Below are positions 1 to 7,535 of a stretch of DNA of 64,000 nt, one piece after another. The notes beneath the pieces are model-generated. The model ran no database searches. It saw only the letters and a list, made by a program, of their open reading frames with translations, and was not told the origin of the DNA. Both the position numbers and the translations under genes were made by a program. How positions within the stretch are numbered: the first letter of the stretch is position 1; the number at the start of each line of letters is the position of its first letter. Source of the stretch: Streptomyces odontomachi (GTDB taxonomy: Bacteria > Actinomycetota > Actinomycetes > Streptomycetales > Streptomycetaceae); contig NZ_JAMJWG010000011.1 of NCBI RefSeq assembly GCF_024435355.1, forward strand, positions 186,001-250,000. Direction: 5' to 3'.

Positions 1-1292
1 GAGTAGTGCACGTCGACGCTGCCGGCGCTGGAGCTCCAGGAGTCCAGCGAGGCGCCGTCCTTGCTGGGCTTGTCCATGTAGCGCAGCGGGGAACCGTCGC
101 CGAAGATGTCGATCTTCTCGCCGATCAGGTAGTCGCCCGGGTCCTCGGGGTTGTCGGCGTGGAACTCGACCGCGGTGCCGAATATGTCGCTGGTCGCCTC
201 GTTCAGACCGCCCGACTCACCGCTGTAGTTCAGGCCGGCGGTGGTGGAGGTGACGCCGTGGCTCATCTCGTGCCCGGCCACGTCCATCGCCGTCAGCGGG
301 GCCTTGTTGCCCTCGCCGTCGCCGTAGGTCATGCAGAAGCAGGAGTCGTCCCAGAAGGCGTTGACGTAGTTGTTGCCGTAGTGGACCCGCGAGTACGCGC
401 CGACGCCGTCACCGGCGATGCCGCTGCGGCCGTGCACGGACTTGTAGTAGTCCCAGGTCTCCTGGGCGCCGTAGGCGGCGTCGACGCCGGCGGTGGCCGG
501 GTCGTTGACGGTGCCGTCGCCCCACTTGTCGTCGGAGTCCGTGAAGAGCGTGCCCTTGCCGCTGGTGCCGTTCTTCAGGTTGTAGGTGCTGTGGCCACCG
601 CGGGAGTCGTCGGTCATCACGTAACCGCCGCTGCCCTGCTTGGTGCCGATCGTCACCGAGCCGCTGAACTCGCTCTCGCCGGTGCCGGTGTGGATGGCGT
701 CGTACTGGAAGAGCTTCTTGCCGGTGGCGGCGTCCGTGATGACGTGCAGCTTCTGGGGCGTGCCGTCCTTCGCGGTGCCGGTGACGACCTTCTCGTAGGC
801 CAGCGTCGGCGTGCCGGAGGCGGCCCAGACGACCTTGCGGGCGCCCTCGGGTGCGGCCTTCGCTGCGAGCGTGCCGGTGCCGGTCGGCACCGCGATGTCG
901 GCCTTCGTGGCGCGCGTGACCTGGCTGGTCTTGCCGGACTCGGTGGTGTGCACGACGAGGTCGCCGCCGAGTACGGGCAGGCCGTCGTAGGTGCGCTCGT
1001 AGCGGGTGTGGGTGGCGCCGTTGCGGTCCTTGACGACGTCCTTGACGACCAGCTTCTCCTTGGCACCCAGGCCCAGGGCCTTCGCCGTCTCGGCGGTCCT
1101 GGCGCTGGCGGCCTTGATGAGGTCGGTGTGGGCCGCGCCGGTGAGGCTCATCGGGGCGGCGGAGGGGGCGGCGGTCGAGGGGGCGGTCTTGGCGGACGCC
1201 GGCCCGGCGATGCCGGAGAGGATCAGTGCCCCGGAGGCGACGGAGGTGGCGATGGCCAGAACCTTGCCTCTGCGAGTGATGTGGGGGGTCAC
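1..1292 (-). CDS. Secreted M4 neutral zinc metallopeptidase, partial (C-terminus cut by window edge)
   Basis: Extracellular thermolysin-like protease. Reading the minus strand from a GTG at 1290-1292 (preceded by AAGGGAG five bases upstream) gives about 430 open codons running off the window. The start VTPHITRRGKVLA leads into a hydrophobic stretch ending in AGPASA, a classical signal peptide. An FTP/PepSY propeptide follows, then the catalytic domain with the zinc motif HEMSH (about 265-290) and the downstream glutamate motif GGLNEATSD. The protein closely parallels the neighbouring M4 gene downstream of its promoter side, including the shared SCFCMTYGDG segment, so the two look like a tandem duplication. 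The C-terminal part is not visible, so a P-domain cannot be confirmed. It has no complete ORF here only because the stop lies outside the window. Confidence 0.93.
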   Translation of the reverse strand, partial: MTPHITRRGKVLAIATSVASGALILSGIAGPASAKTAPSTAAPSAAPMSLTGAAHTDLIKAASARTAETAKALGLGAKEKLVVKDVVKDRNGATHTRYERTYDGLPVLGGDLVVHTTESGKTSQVTRATKADIAVPTGTGTLAAKAAPEGARKVVWAASGTPTLAYEKVVTGTAKDGTPQKLHVITDAATGKKLFQYDAIHTGTGESEFSGSVTIGTKQGSGGYVMTDDSRGGHSTYNLKNGTSGKGTLFTDSDDKWGDGTVNDPATAGVDAAYGAQETWDYYKSVHGRSGIAGDGVGAYSRVHYGNNYVNAFWDDSCFCMTYGDGEGNKAPLTAMDVAGHEMSHGVTSTTAGLNYSGESGGLNEATSDIFGTAVEFHADNPEDPGDYLIGEKIDIFGDGSPLRYMDKPSKDGASLDSWSSSAGSVDVHY

Positions 1293-1515
1293 GCAGGCTC
1301 CCTTGTGAGGTGTGAAACCCGGAGACGTGGGGGTCTACCCGGGTAGAGGAGGCAGGTGTGGAGTGCTCCCGTCCGGGCAGCCTGTCATCGCCTCGATGTA
1401 CATGTCATGAGTGTGTCCATATGTTGGCCGAAACTCGTCCGTTGAGCGATGATCGGTGCCCGTAATGCGAACGGCCCGTTCCGGATGGGGACGGAACGCG
1501 TGAAGACGGAGCAAG

Positions 1516-1560
1516 AGGGGCGCCGGACCGATCGGTTGACCCGACCGGCCCGGCGCCCCT
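1516..1560 (-). terminator. Rho-independent terminator of the second M4 gene
   Basis: Perfect 11-bp inverted repeat: AGGGGCGCCGG at 1516-1526 pairs with CCGGCGCCCCT at 1550-1560, with a 23-nt loop. It lies 40 bp beyond the stop of the minus-strand M4 gene ending at 1600. There is only a short T run, as is usual for Streptomyces terminators. The remaining 1293-1515 holds the promoter-side leader of nothing recognisable; no gene was seen there. Confidence 0.7.
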
Positions 1561-1599
1561 TTGCGTTACCCGCGGCGTACCTGTTCCTGTGGTGTACCG

Positions 1600-3672
1600 C
1601 TAGAAGGTGATGCTCCAGCTGTCGATGTAGCCGGTGTCACCCGAGTAGTTGTCGACCACGTACAACTCCCAGGTGCCGTCCGCGGCTTCACCCGTCGCGT
1701 CGACCTGCCAGGAGGCGTCGATGTTCGGGGTCGAGTCGCTGGGGTCGTTCTGCACCAGCTGGGCGTAGTCCCCGCTCGGCGCGAAGAGGTAGACGTCCAG
1801 GTCACCGCTGTAGGAGTGGACGATGCTCACGTCGACCTGGATGATGCCCGCGGTGCCGATGCCGGAGACGTCGATGAACGAGGAGGCGTCGGACGTGTCC
1901 GGGATGTTGACGTTGGTGTCGTTGGTGAAGGTGCCGTCGCCCGGGTCGCCGGGGTCGCCCGAGCCGGAGCCGACGTTGACGCCTGCCCAGGCGTTCGCGA
2001 CCGCGTTGTACTCGGTGGAACCCGAGCCGTAGAGGGCCGCCGCCGCGTTCAGCGTGCCGGTACGGGCGCTCGCGTAGTTGGTGGTGGACGTGAACTGCTC
2101 GGTCAGCGCCTTGTACCAGATCGCCGAGGCCTTGTCGCGGCCGATACCGGTGACGGTCGAGCCGTCGTAGGTCGGCGAGTTGTAGCTGACGCCGCCGATC
2201 ACCTTGGCGCCGCTGCCCTCGGAGAGCAGGTAGAAGAAGTGGTTCGCCACACCGGACGAGTAGTGGACGTCCTTGTTGCCGACGCCGGAGGACCAGTAGT
2301 CCGCGGAGCCGCCGTCCTTGCTCGGCTTGTCCATGTACCGCAGCGGAGTACCGTCACCGTTGATGTCGATCTTCTCGCCGATGAGGTAGTCGCCCGGGTC
2401 CGCGGAGTTGTTCGCGTACCACTCGACCATGGTGCCGAATATGTCGCTGGTGGCCTCGTTCAGGCCGCCGGACTCACCGCTGTAGTTGAGTCCTGCGGAG
2501 TTCGAGGTGACACCGTGGGACATCTCGTGGCCGGCCACGTCGAGCGCCGTCAGCGGGTCCGCGTTGCCCGAGCCGTCGCCGTACGTCATGCAGAAGCACG
2601 AGTCGTCCCAGAAGGCGTTCACGTAGCTGTTGCCGTAGTGCGCCCGGGAGTACGCCGCGCGGCCGTCGTCGGCGATGCCGTTACGGCCGTAGGTGTTCTT
2701 GTAGAAGTCCCAGGTCTCCTGGGCACCGTAGGCGGCGTCGGCGCCCGCGGTCTCCGCGTTGCTCGCCGTGTGGTCGCCCCACACGTCGTCGGAGCCCGAG
2801 AAGAGGGTGCCGGTGCCCGAGGTGCCGTGGTTCAGGTTGTACGTCTTGTGGCCACCGCGGCTGGTGTCGTTGAGCGTGTACGTCGACCCGGACTGCGAGG
2901 TGCCGAGCGTCACCGTGCCGCTGTACTCGGTGTTGCCCGTACCGGTCTCGATGCCCTGGTACTTGTACAGCTGCTTGCCGGTGGCGGCGTCGGTGATGAC
3001 GTGCAGCTGGTTGGGCGTGCCGTCCTTCTGGAAGCCGCCGACCACCGTCTCGTAGGCGAGCGTCGGGGTGCCGGAGCCGGCCCAGATCACCTTGCGCGGC
3101 GCCTTGGCGTCGGCCTGCTTGGCGCCCTGGGTCTTCGCGACGCCGAGGGCCTTGTCCGTGGCGGTCCCCGCGGAGATCTTCGCCGCCGTCTTCGGGCTGC
3201 CCAGGTGCTTCATCATCGGGTGGACGAAGCCCTGGGTCCTGGTGACGTCCTTGGCCTGCACGATGAAGTCGCCGCCCAGGACGGGCAGGCCGTCGTAGGT
3301 GCGCTCGTAGTGCGTGTGGGTGGTGCCGTCCTTGTCCTTGACGACGTTCTTGACGACCAGCTTCTCCTTGGCCGGGAGGCCCAGGATGGCGGCGGTCTTG
3401 TCCGTGGCGGCCTGCTCCTGCTTGATCAGGTCGGCGTGCTGGGTGGGGGTCAGATCCGCCGCCATGGCGCCGCGGTCGATGTCACCGAGCCGCGGGGTGG
3501 GGTGCTGGCTCGTGGCCTGCGACGCCGGCTTGTCCGCGGCGGCGGCGGTTCCCGCCTGGGCGCCGATGGACAGCAGCGCGGCCACGGCGACGAAGGTGCT
3601 GGCGGCGGTGAAGGCGGATCTGTGGGAGGCCGATCTGTGGGAGCTGCCTCTTCGGGAGGTGTGTCTCAACAC
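1600..3672 (-). CDS. Secreted M4 metallopeptidase with C-terminal P-domain
   Basis: Extracellular zinc protease of the thermolysin family, about 690 residues. Order: signal peptide (hydrophobic AFTAASTFVAVAALL, cleavage near GTAAAA), FTP/PepSY propeptide, M4 catalytic domain with HEMSH near residue 380 and GGLNEATSD about 25 residues later (third zinc ligand Glu), M4 C-terminal helical domain, a GSGSGDPGDPGDG linker, and a P/Homo-B beta-sandwich of about 100 residues ending IDSWSITF. P-domains are typical of secreted actinobacterial M4 and subtilase proteins. I prefer the GTG at 3672 because AAGGAG sits just upstream; the ATG at 3687 lies in front of that site and has none of its own, and would add MQKES. 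A terminator follows at 1516-1560. Confidence 0.95.
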   Translation of the reverse strand: MLRHTSRRGSSHRSASHRSAFTAASTFVAVAALLSIGAQAGTAAAADKPASQATSQHPTPRLGDIDRGAMAADLTPTQHADLIKQEQAATDKTAAILGLPAKEKLVVKNVVKDKDGTTHTHYERTYDGLPVLGGDFIVQAKDVTRTQGFVHPMMKHLGSPKTAAKISAGTATDKALGVAKTQGAKQADAKAPRKVIWAGSGTPTLAYETVVGGFQKDGTPNQLHVITDAATGKQLYKYQGIETGTGNTEYSGTVTLGTSQSGSTYTLNDTSRGGHKTYNLNHGTSGTGTLFSGSDDVWGDHTASNAETAGADAAYGAQETWDFYKNTYGRNGIADDGRAAYSRAHYGNSYVNAFWDDSCFCMTYGDGSGNADPLTALDVAGHEMSHGVTSNSAGLNYSGESGGLNEATSDIFGTMVEWYANNSADPGDYLIGEKIDINGDGTPLRYMDKPSKDGGSADYWSSGVGNKDVHYSSGVANHFFYLLSEGSGAKVIGGVSYNSPTYDGSTVTGIGRDKASAIWYKALTEQFTSTTNYASARTGTLNAAAALYGSGSTEYNAVANAWAGVNVGSGSGDPGDPGDGTFTNDTNVNIPDTSDASSFIDVSGIGTAGIIQVDVSIVHSYSGDLDVYLFAPSGDYAQLVQNDPSDSTPNIDASWQVDATGEAADGTWELYVVDNYSGDTGYIDSWSITF

Positions 3673-4343
3673 TGACTCCTTCTGCATGGCCGCGAAGCGC
3701 GACCAGAGGGGGGCCGGGCGGCTGGGTGACCGTCCGGGCAGGGCTGGCGGAACCCGTGCGGGTACGTGCGGATACAGCGGTGCTTGGCCGGGGGGTCCCC
3801 GGCCGAGCGGGAGGATGCGGAGCCCGGCGAACCGGATGTGAGGAACGTGCGCCCGACTTGTGCACCCTGGCTAGCGTGAAGCGTCGCAGGCGGCCCGATG
3901 ATTGTCAGGAGCGCGTCAGCAGGTTGGCCGGAAACGGTCCGGTGCCCGGAGAGTAATGTTCGATAGGCGAACCCGGGCGACGTGGTTGTCCTCCCGTTTC
4001 CCGTATGGGGTATTCGGATGTTCAGAACGCCAGGGGGCCGTTCCGGACACGTCTCAGAGGTATGTTCGCAGAAATGTGACGCGCGTAAACCTGGCTGAAA
4101 ATCGACCCTCGGCTGAATGTCTCGCACGCGGGCGTGCGCGGCGGGGCGGACGGTTGGCCGCCCGTGACGAGCGAGTGCACGTGGGGGAGCGCGCGGCCGT
4201 GGGCTCGCGCCGTTAGGGGGTGGCCCCGGATGCCGGTGGCGACGTTTCGGTCTCGTTCCGCCTGGGCGCTCCCTCACTGCCTCAAGAGGTCGTCTCGTTC
4301 GGTGCCGAAGAGGCGGGAGCTGGGCTCGGCGGGTTTCGGCTGG
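3673..4343. other. Intergenic region without a recognisable gene
   Basis: About 670 bp upstream of the M4 gene. All ORFs here are short overlapping frames without family resemblance. It should hold the promoter of the M4 gene, and the stretch 3930-4080 is less GC-rich than its surroundings, but no clear -35/-10 pair or operator was identified. Confidence 0.5.
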
Positions 4344-4815
4344 TTATGGGCAGGGGGTGTCAACCAGCGGCGTGGGACGGTCCAGCCGCCAGACCGCGAC
4401 GATCCTGCTGCCCGAGGGAACTGCTGGCGGTATTCCCTGTTCACGCAGGACTTCGGTGAAGCCCAACCGGCGCGGTACCCGGCGCTAGGTCCTGTCGTCA
4501 AACTCCCGTCGTTGCCCGAAGGGCGGCTCGGCGGCGTCAGGTGCGTGCTCTGGGGGTCCCCCCTGCTCGAAGAGCTTGGGGGAGTGCCGGGCGCGAGTCC
4601 GCGTACTGGATGTACGTGGGCTTGTGCCCGGTGCGGCGAGAGGGCGTGCATGACGCCGCCAGGCAGACGGGAGTTTGACGACAGGGCCTAGAGGTGGTGG
4701 ACAGGTCGTGCGCGATGTCCAGGTACTCCACGTCCGGCAGGGTGAACATCTCGGTGACGATGGCCGCCGTTGCTCTGGTGGCTATGCCCTGGCCGGTGGC
4801 GGCACCCCGCCGACC
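4344..4815 (-). pseudogene. GNAT acetyltransferase remnant, split by a MITE-like insertion
   Basis: Minus-strand reading from about 4815 gives GQGIATRATAAIVTEM followed by LPDVEYLDIAHDLSTTS up to 4690. This is the acetyl-CoA-binding loop and the beta5 region of a GNAT enzyme. After the element at 4485-4691 the reading resumes at 4484 as RRVPRRLGFTEVLREQG and ends ...IVAVWRLDRPTP...DTPCP with a stop at 4344-4346. RRLGF is the hallmark GNAT C-terminal helix (alpha4) context. The two halves are off by one base when the element and one CTAG are removed, so there is an extra frameshift. The N-terminal third is missing; upstream sequence does not look like GNAT. Function is certainly lost. Confidence 0.72.
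4485..4691. mobile_element. MITE-like element with 26-bp terminal inverted repeats and CTAG ends
   Basis: A 207-bp non-coding element. Left end 4485-4510 and right end 4666-4691 are inverted repeats matching at 25 of 26 bases, the core being TGTCGTCAAACTCCCGTC. Both ends carry CTAG, consistent with a 4-bp target duplication. The interior has no ORF of its own but contains secondary hairpins, such as GCCCGAAGGGC near 4515-4525. It interrupts a GNAT gene whose two halves flank it. Size, long TIRs and absence of a transposase fit a miniature inverted-repeat element mobilised in trans, probably by an IS5/IS630-type transposase (inference). Confidence 0.85.
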
Positions 4816-4948
4816 GACGGCTGTTGCCGGGGCGGTCGGCGGGTAACCCGGGCGCTGCGGCCCGTCGGGCGCCGGCGCGGTCTCCGGCTCGCCCATCCCG
4901 TCCGTGCTGACCCCCACCACCCCGTCCCTCGGTTCCCTGGCAGGCAGC

Positions 4949-5680
4949 TCACCAGGGAACCGGGCCGTGCTCGTCGAAGAAGCCGCCGGTCGGCCCGTCA
5001 TCGGGCAGCGTGGCGAGCCGGACGACCACGGCCGCGCCGTCGGCCGCGGTGCGGGTGAGGCCGGGGAACGCGGTGGTGAGGTCGGTCGCGCACGGCCCCG
5101 GATCGGCGGCGTTGACCAGGATGTTGCGGCTGCGCAGTTCCTTGGCGTACTGCACGGTCAGCGAGTTGAGTGCGGTCTTGGACGGGACGTACGCGGCCAG
5201 CGGGGGCCGGGTTGTGAAGTAGTCCTCGGGATCGGTCATCCGGGCGATGGAGCCCAGTCCACTGCTGACATTGACGATCCGGGCGGCGGGGGAGCGGGCG
5301 AGCAGCGGCAGCATCGTGGTGGTCACGCTGATCACGCCGAACACGTTGGTCTCGAACACCTCGCGTACAGCGGGCAGTTCGACACTGCCAGGGCTCTGGG
5401 CGGCGAGGTCGCCGGAGATGCCGGCGTTGTTGACCAGGATGTCCAGCCGGCCAAAGCGCTCCTCGATCCAGCGGGCGGCGGACAGGACGCCGGCGCGGTC
5501 GGTGACGTCCAGGGTGACCGGGTGCACCCGCGGGCCCAGGTCGGCTGCGGCTGCCGCACCGCGGTGCGGGTCGCGCGAGGCCAGCAGGACGTTCGTGCCG
5601 AGCGAGGCGAGCCGGGCTGCGACCTCGCGCCCGATGCCCTTGTTGGCGCCGGTGACCAGGGCAGTCGTGGTTTCTGTCAT
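4949..5680 (-). CDS. SDR family NAD(P)-dependent oxidoreductase
   Basis: Cytosolic short-chain dehydrogenase/reductase of 243 residues, normal for the classical SDR family. The cofactor motif TGANKGIG is at residues 10-17, NNAG at about 86-89, catalytic Ser in IVNVSSGLG, and YVPSK carries the catalytic Tyr and Lys. The late PGPCATDL segment is the usual SDR 'PG' motif. The substrate cannot be read from sequence; it resembles carbonyl-reductase-type SDRs. It is divergent from a LysR regulator with only 70 bp between, an arrangement in which the regulator often controls the enzyme gene. Its 3' end lies close to the decayed GNAT gene. Confidence 0.93.
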   Translation of the reverse strand: MTETTTALVTGANKGIGREVAARLASLGTNVLLASRDPHRGAAAAADLGPRVHPVTLDVTDRAGVLSAARWIEERFGRLDILVNNAGISGDLAAQSPGSVELPAVREVFETNVFGVISVTTTMLPLLARSPAARIVNVSSGLGSIARMTDPEDYFTTRPPLAAYVPSKTALNSLTVQYAKELRSRNILVNAADPGPCATDLTTAFPGLTRTAADGAAVVVRLATLPDDGPTGGFFDEHGPVPW

Positions 5681-5750
5681 GCGTTCAGCCCATCACGGGG
5701 GCGGCCGGGAGTTCCAACACCGATCAGGTGCGCAGCGATACCGTGCGGGT

Positions 5751-6608
5751 ATGGAAAGACTGGAGGTCCGCGAGCTCGTCTACTTCACCGCTGTCGCCGA
5801 AGAACTGCACTTCGGTCGGGCGGCCGCCCGGCTGGGGATGACCCAACCGCCGCTGTCCCGCGCCATTCAGCAGCTCGAACGACGGCTGGGCGTAGCCCTG
5901 TTGGAACGTGGCAGTCGCCGGGTCGCACTGACCGAGGCGGGGGCCGTCCTGCTCCGCGAGAGCCGTACGGTGCTCGACGCCGCGTCGGCCGCGGCCCGCC
6001 GCACCCGGCGGGCCGGCCGCGCCGACCCGCGTCTGGTCCTGGTCATCAAGCCGGGCGGCGACGGTGGCCTGCTGCCCGCGATCCTCGACGCCTATCAGGC
6101 TGAGCCGGGTGCGCTGCCGGTCGAGCTGGTGTGCAGCTTCGGCGAGCGTGAGAGCCTCCTGCGGGAGGGTCGTGCCGACGCCGCCCTGCTTCACCGCCCC
6201 CACCACGACCTCACCGGCCTGGACACCCAGGACCTCCTGACCGAGACTCAACTTCTCGTGGTGCCGAGTTCGCATCGCCTCGCGGGCCGTACCCGGGTCT
6301 GCCTGAACGACCTCGCCGGGGAGCCCCTGCCCCGCTGGCCGGGCGCATCTGAGGGCGGCTCACACGGACCCGAGGTCCACGACCTTGCGCAGCTTCTCCA
6401 CCTCATCGCCTTGCGCCGCATGGTCGCCGTCCTCCCCTCCTCCATCCGCGACCAGCTCCGCGACGACCTGGTCGCTGTCCCAGTCGATGATGCCGCCCCC
6501 ACCACGCTCGTGCTCGCCTGGCCCGAGCACGCCACCTCCCCAGCCCTGGCCGCCTTCGTCCGTGCGGCCGCCGCCGTGGCGGGCAAGGCGACGGGCCACG
6601 GCGGGTAG
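5751..6608 (+). CDS. LysR family transcriptional regulator
   Basis: DNA-binding regulator of 285 residues. The N-terminal winged HTH is textbook: VRELVYFTAVAEELHFGRAA, then LGMTQPPLSRAIQQLE, within the first 60 residues. The remainder is a periplasmic-binding-like effector domain. ATG at 5751 is chosen because it begins exactly at the start of the HTH domain; a longer reading upstream would run through the divergent SDR gene. The 5681-5750 spacer contains an ATC-N11-GAT partial dyad at 5723-5739, a possible LysR site. Likely controls the divergent SDR. The effector domain is slightly short compared with the usual 290-310-residue proteins. Confidence 0.93.
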   Translation: MERLEVRELVYFTAVAEELHFGRAAARLGMTQPPLSRAIQQLERRLGVALLERGSRRVALTEAGAVLLRESRTVLDAASAAARRTRRAGRADPRLVLVIKPGGDGGLLPAILDAYQAEPGALPVELVCSFGERESLLREGRADAALLHRPHHDLTGLDTQDLLTETQLLVVPSSHRLAGRTRVCLNDLAGEPLPRWPGASEGGSHGPEVHDLAQLLHLIALRRMVAVLPSSIRDQLRDDLVAVPVDDAAPTTLVLAWPEHATSPALAAFVRAAAAVAGKATGHGG

Positions 6609-6865
6609 AGCGGGGAGACACGCGGGGTGGGAGGCGCCCTCGCCCATGCCCGCAGGCGTGCGAACACTCCAGGACGCCCCGACGGCCACCATCGAGATCA
6701 CACCTGGAGGCAGAATGACGGGCATCGGACGGCGAACCAATTACGCGGTCGACAATCCGAGCCAAGCCGCTAGCTGGCAAGACGGCGGTAGCAGAGCAGG
6801 GCAGGGCTGTGGCGATCCCGGCGGAGGCCAGAGAGAGTTCTGCCTTGCACTCGTAGCAGCGGTGC

Positions 6866-6976
6866 ATGAAGACGCTGCGGCTACGGGCCGGACTCGACCG
6901 CGAGCAGTTCGGCAAGCGCATCGGCTACGCGCCCTCAACGGTCGCCGCGTTCGAGCAGGGCCGGCGGGTTTCGCCG
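6866..6976 (+). pseudogene. XRE-type helix-turn-helix remnant
   Basis: A 37-codon stretch reading MKTLRLRAGLDREQFGKRIG then YAPSTVAAFEQGRRVSP matches the N-terminal HTH of the XRE regulators common in Streptomyces (typically paired with DUF397 genes). After this the frame continues only as Ser/Pro-rich sequence to 7180 with no regulator body, so the gene appears truncated or frameshifted. A complete protein of this kind has about 280 residues. No DUF397 partner is visible nearby. The call rests on one short motif. Confidence 0.35.
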
Positions 6977-7491
6977 AACGCGGTGACCACGCCTTTGCCG
7001 GCCTGGCCATCGGGGCGCCGCGCGGCACCGTCCTCGTTCTCCCAACCGTCCCCGACCTGCACGGCCGTTACTTCGTCCTCCTCCGGAACGGCCTCCGGTC
7101 CCCTACCCATATCCGTACCCGCATGCTCTGCCATCGTCCACCGCCTTCCCTGGCCTAGCGCCCCCGCCGGGACGCTGTAACGCCGCACCGCTCGTACCCG
7201 GCACCGCACCCCGTGTACAGCGTGTCCGCGTCGGTGCGTCACCATTGGTCACGCTATGCGGTCACGAGGAAGGCGGTGGCCATGACCAGCAACCTCGGCC
7301 ATCCCGTCGGCATCACCCACACCGGCCGCGCTACCTTGCGCGCCGTCTCCACCACCGCCGTGCGAAACGCGCACCCCCGGCACCAGGCGATGTCTCCCAC
7401 TGATCAGCCGGGGCGAGACCGAGAGGCCGCCGCCGGGGGTACGGGGGCGCCCCGGACCGTACGGGGCCACTGACCCGGTGGAGGGGGGCGG
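6977..7491. other. Decayed or non-coding stretch
   Basis: About 500 bp between the HTH remnant and the ABC exporter operon. Short ORFs exist on both strands (for example minus 6925-7245, with a Glu/Asp-rich start at MAEHAGTDMG), but none shows a recognisable domain. With the pseudogenes at 4.3-7 kb this marks a small degenerating accessory patch. Confidence 0.4.
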
Positions 7492-7528
7492 GGTGCGCCC
7501 GTCCAGGGCGTGCCCCCCTGGGCGCACC
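7492..7528 (-). terminator. Terminator of the ABC exporter operon
   Basis: Nine-base perfect inverted repeat: GGTGCGCCC at 7492-7500 and GGGCGCACC at 7520-7528, eight bases beyond the minus-strand stop at 7536. No T-tract follows. Confidence 0.55.
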
Positions 7529-7535
7529 GAGAACG

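Noticed and set aside
6..1346. Long plus-strand Val/Gly-rich open frame opposite the first M4 gene
   Set aside because: It is the antisense shadow of a gene with HEMSH and signal peptide on the minus strand; its composition is that of a high-GC shadow frame. The same applies to plus 1561-3675.
6925..7245. Minus-strand ORF of 106 codons with an acidic middle part
   Set aside because: No recognisable domain, overlaps the HTH remnant, and has no convincing ribosome site; left as part of the decayed stretch.
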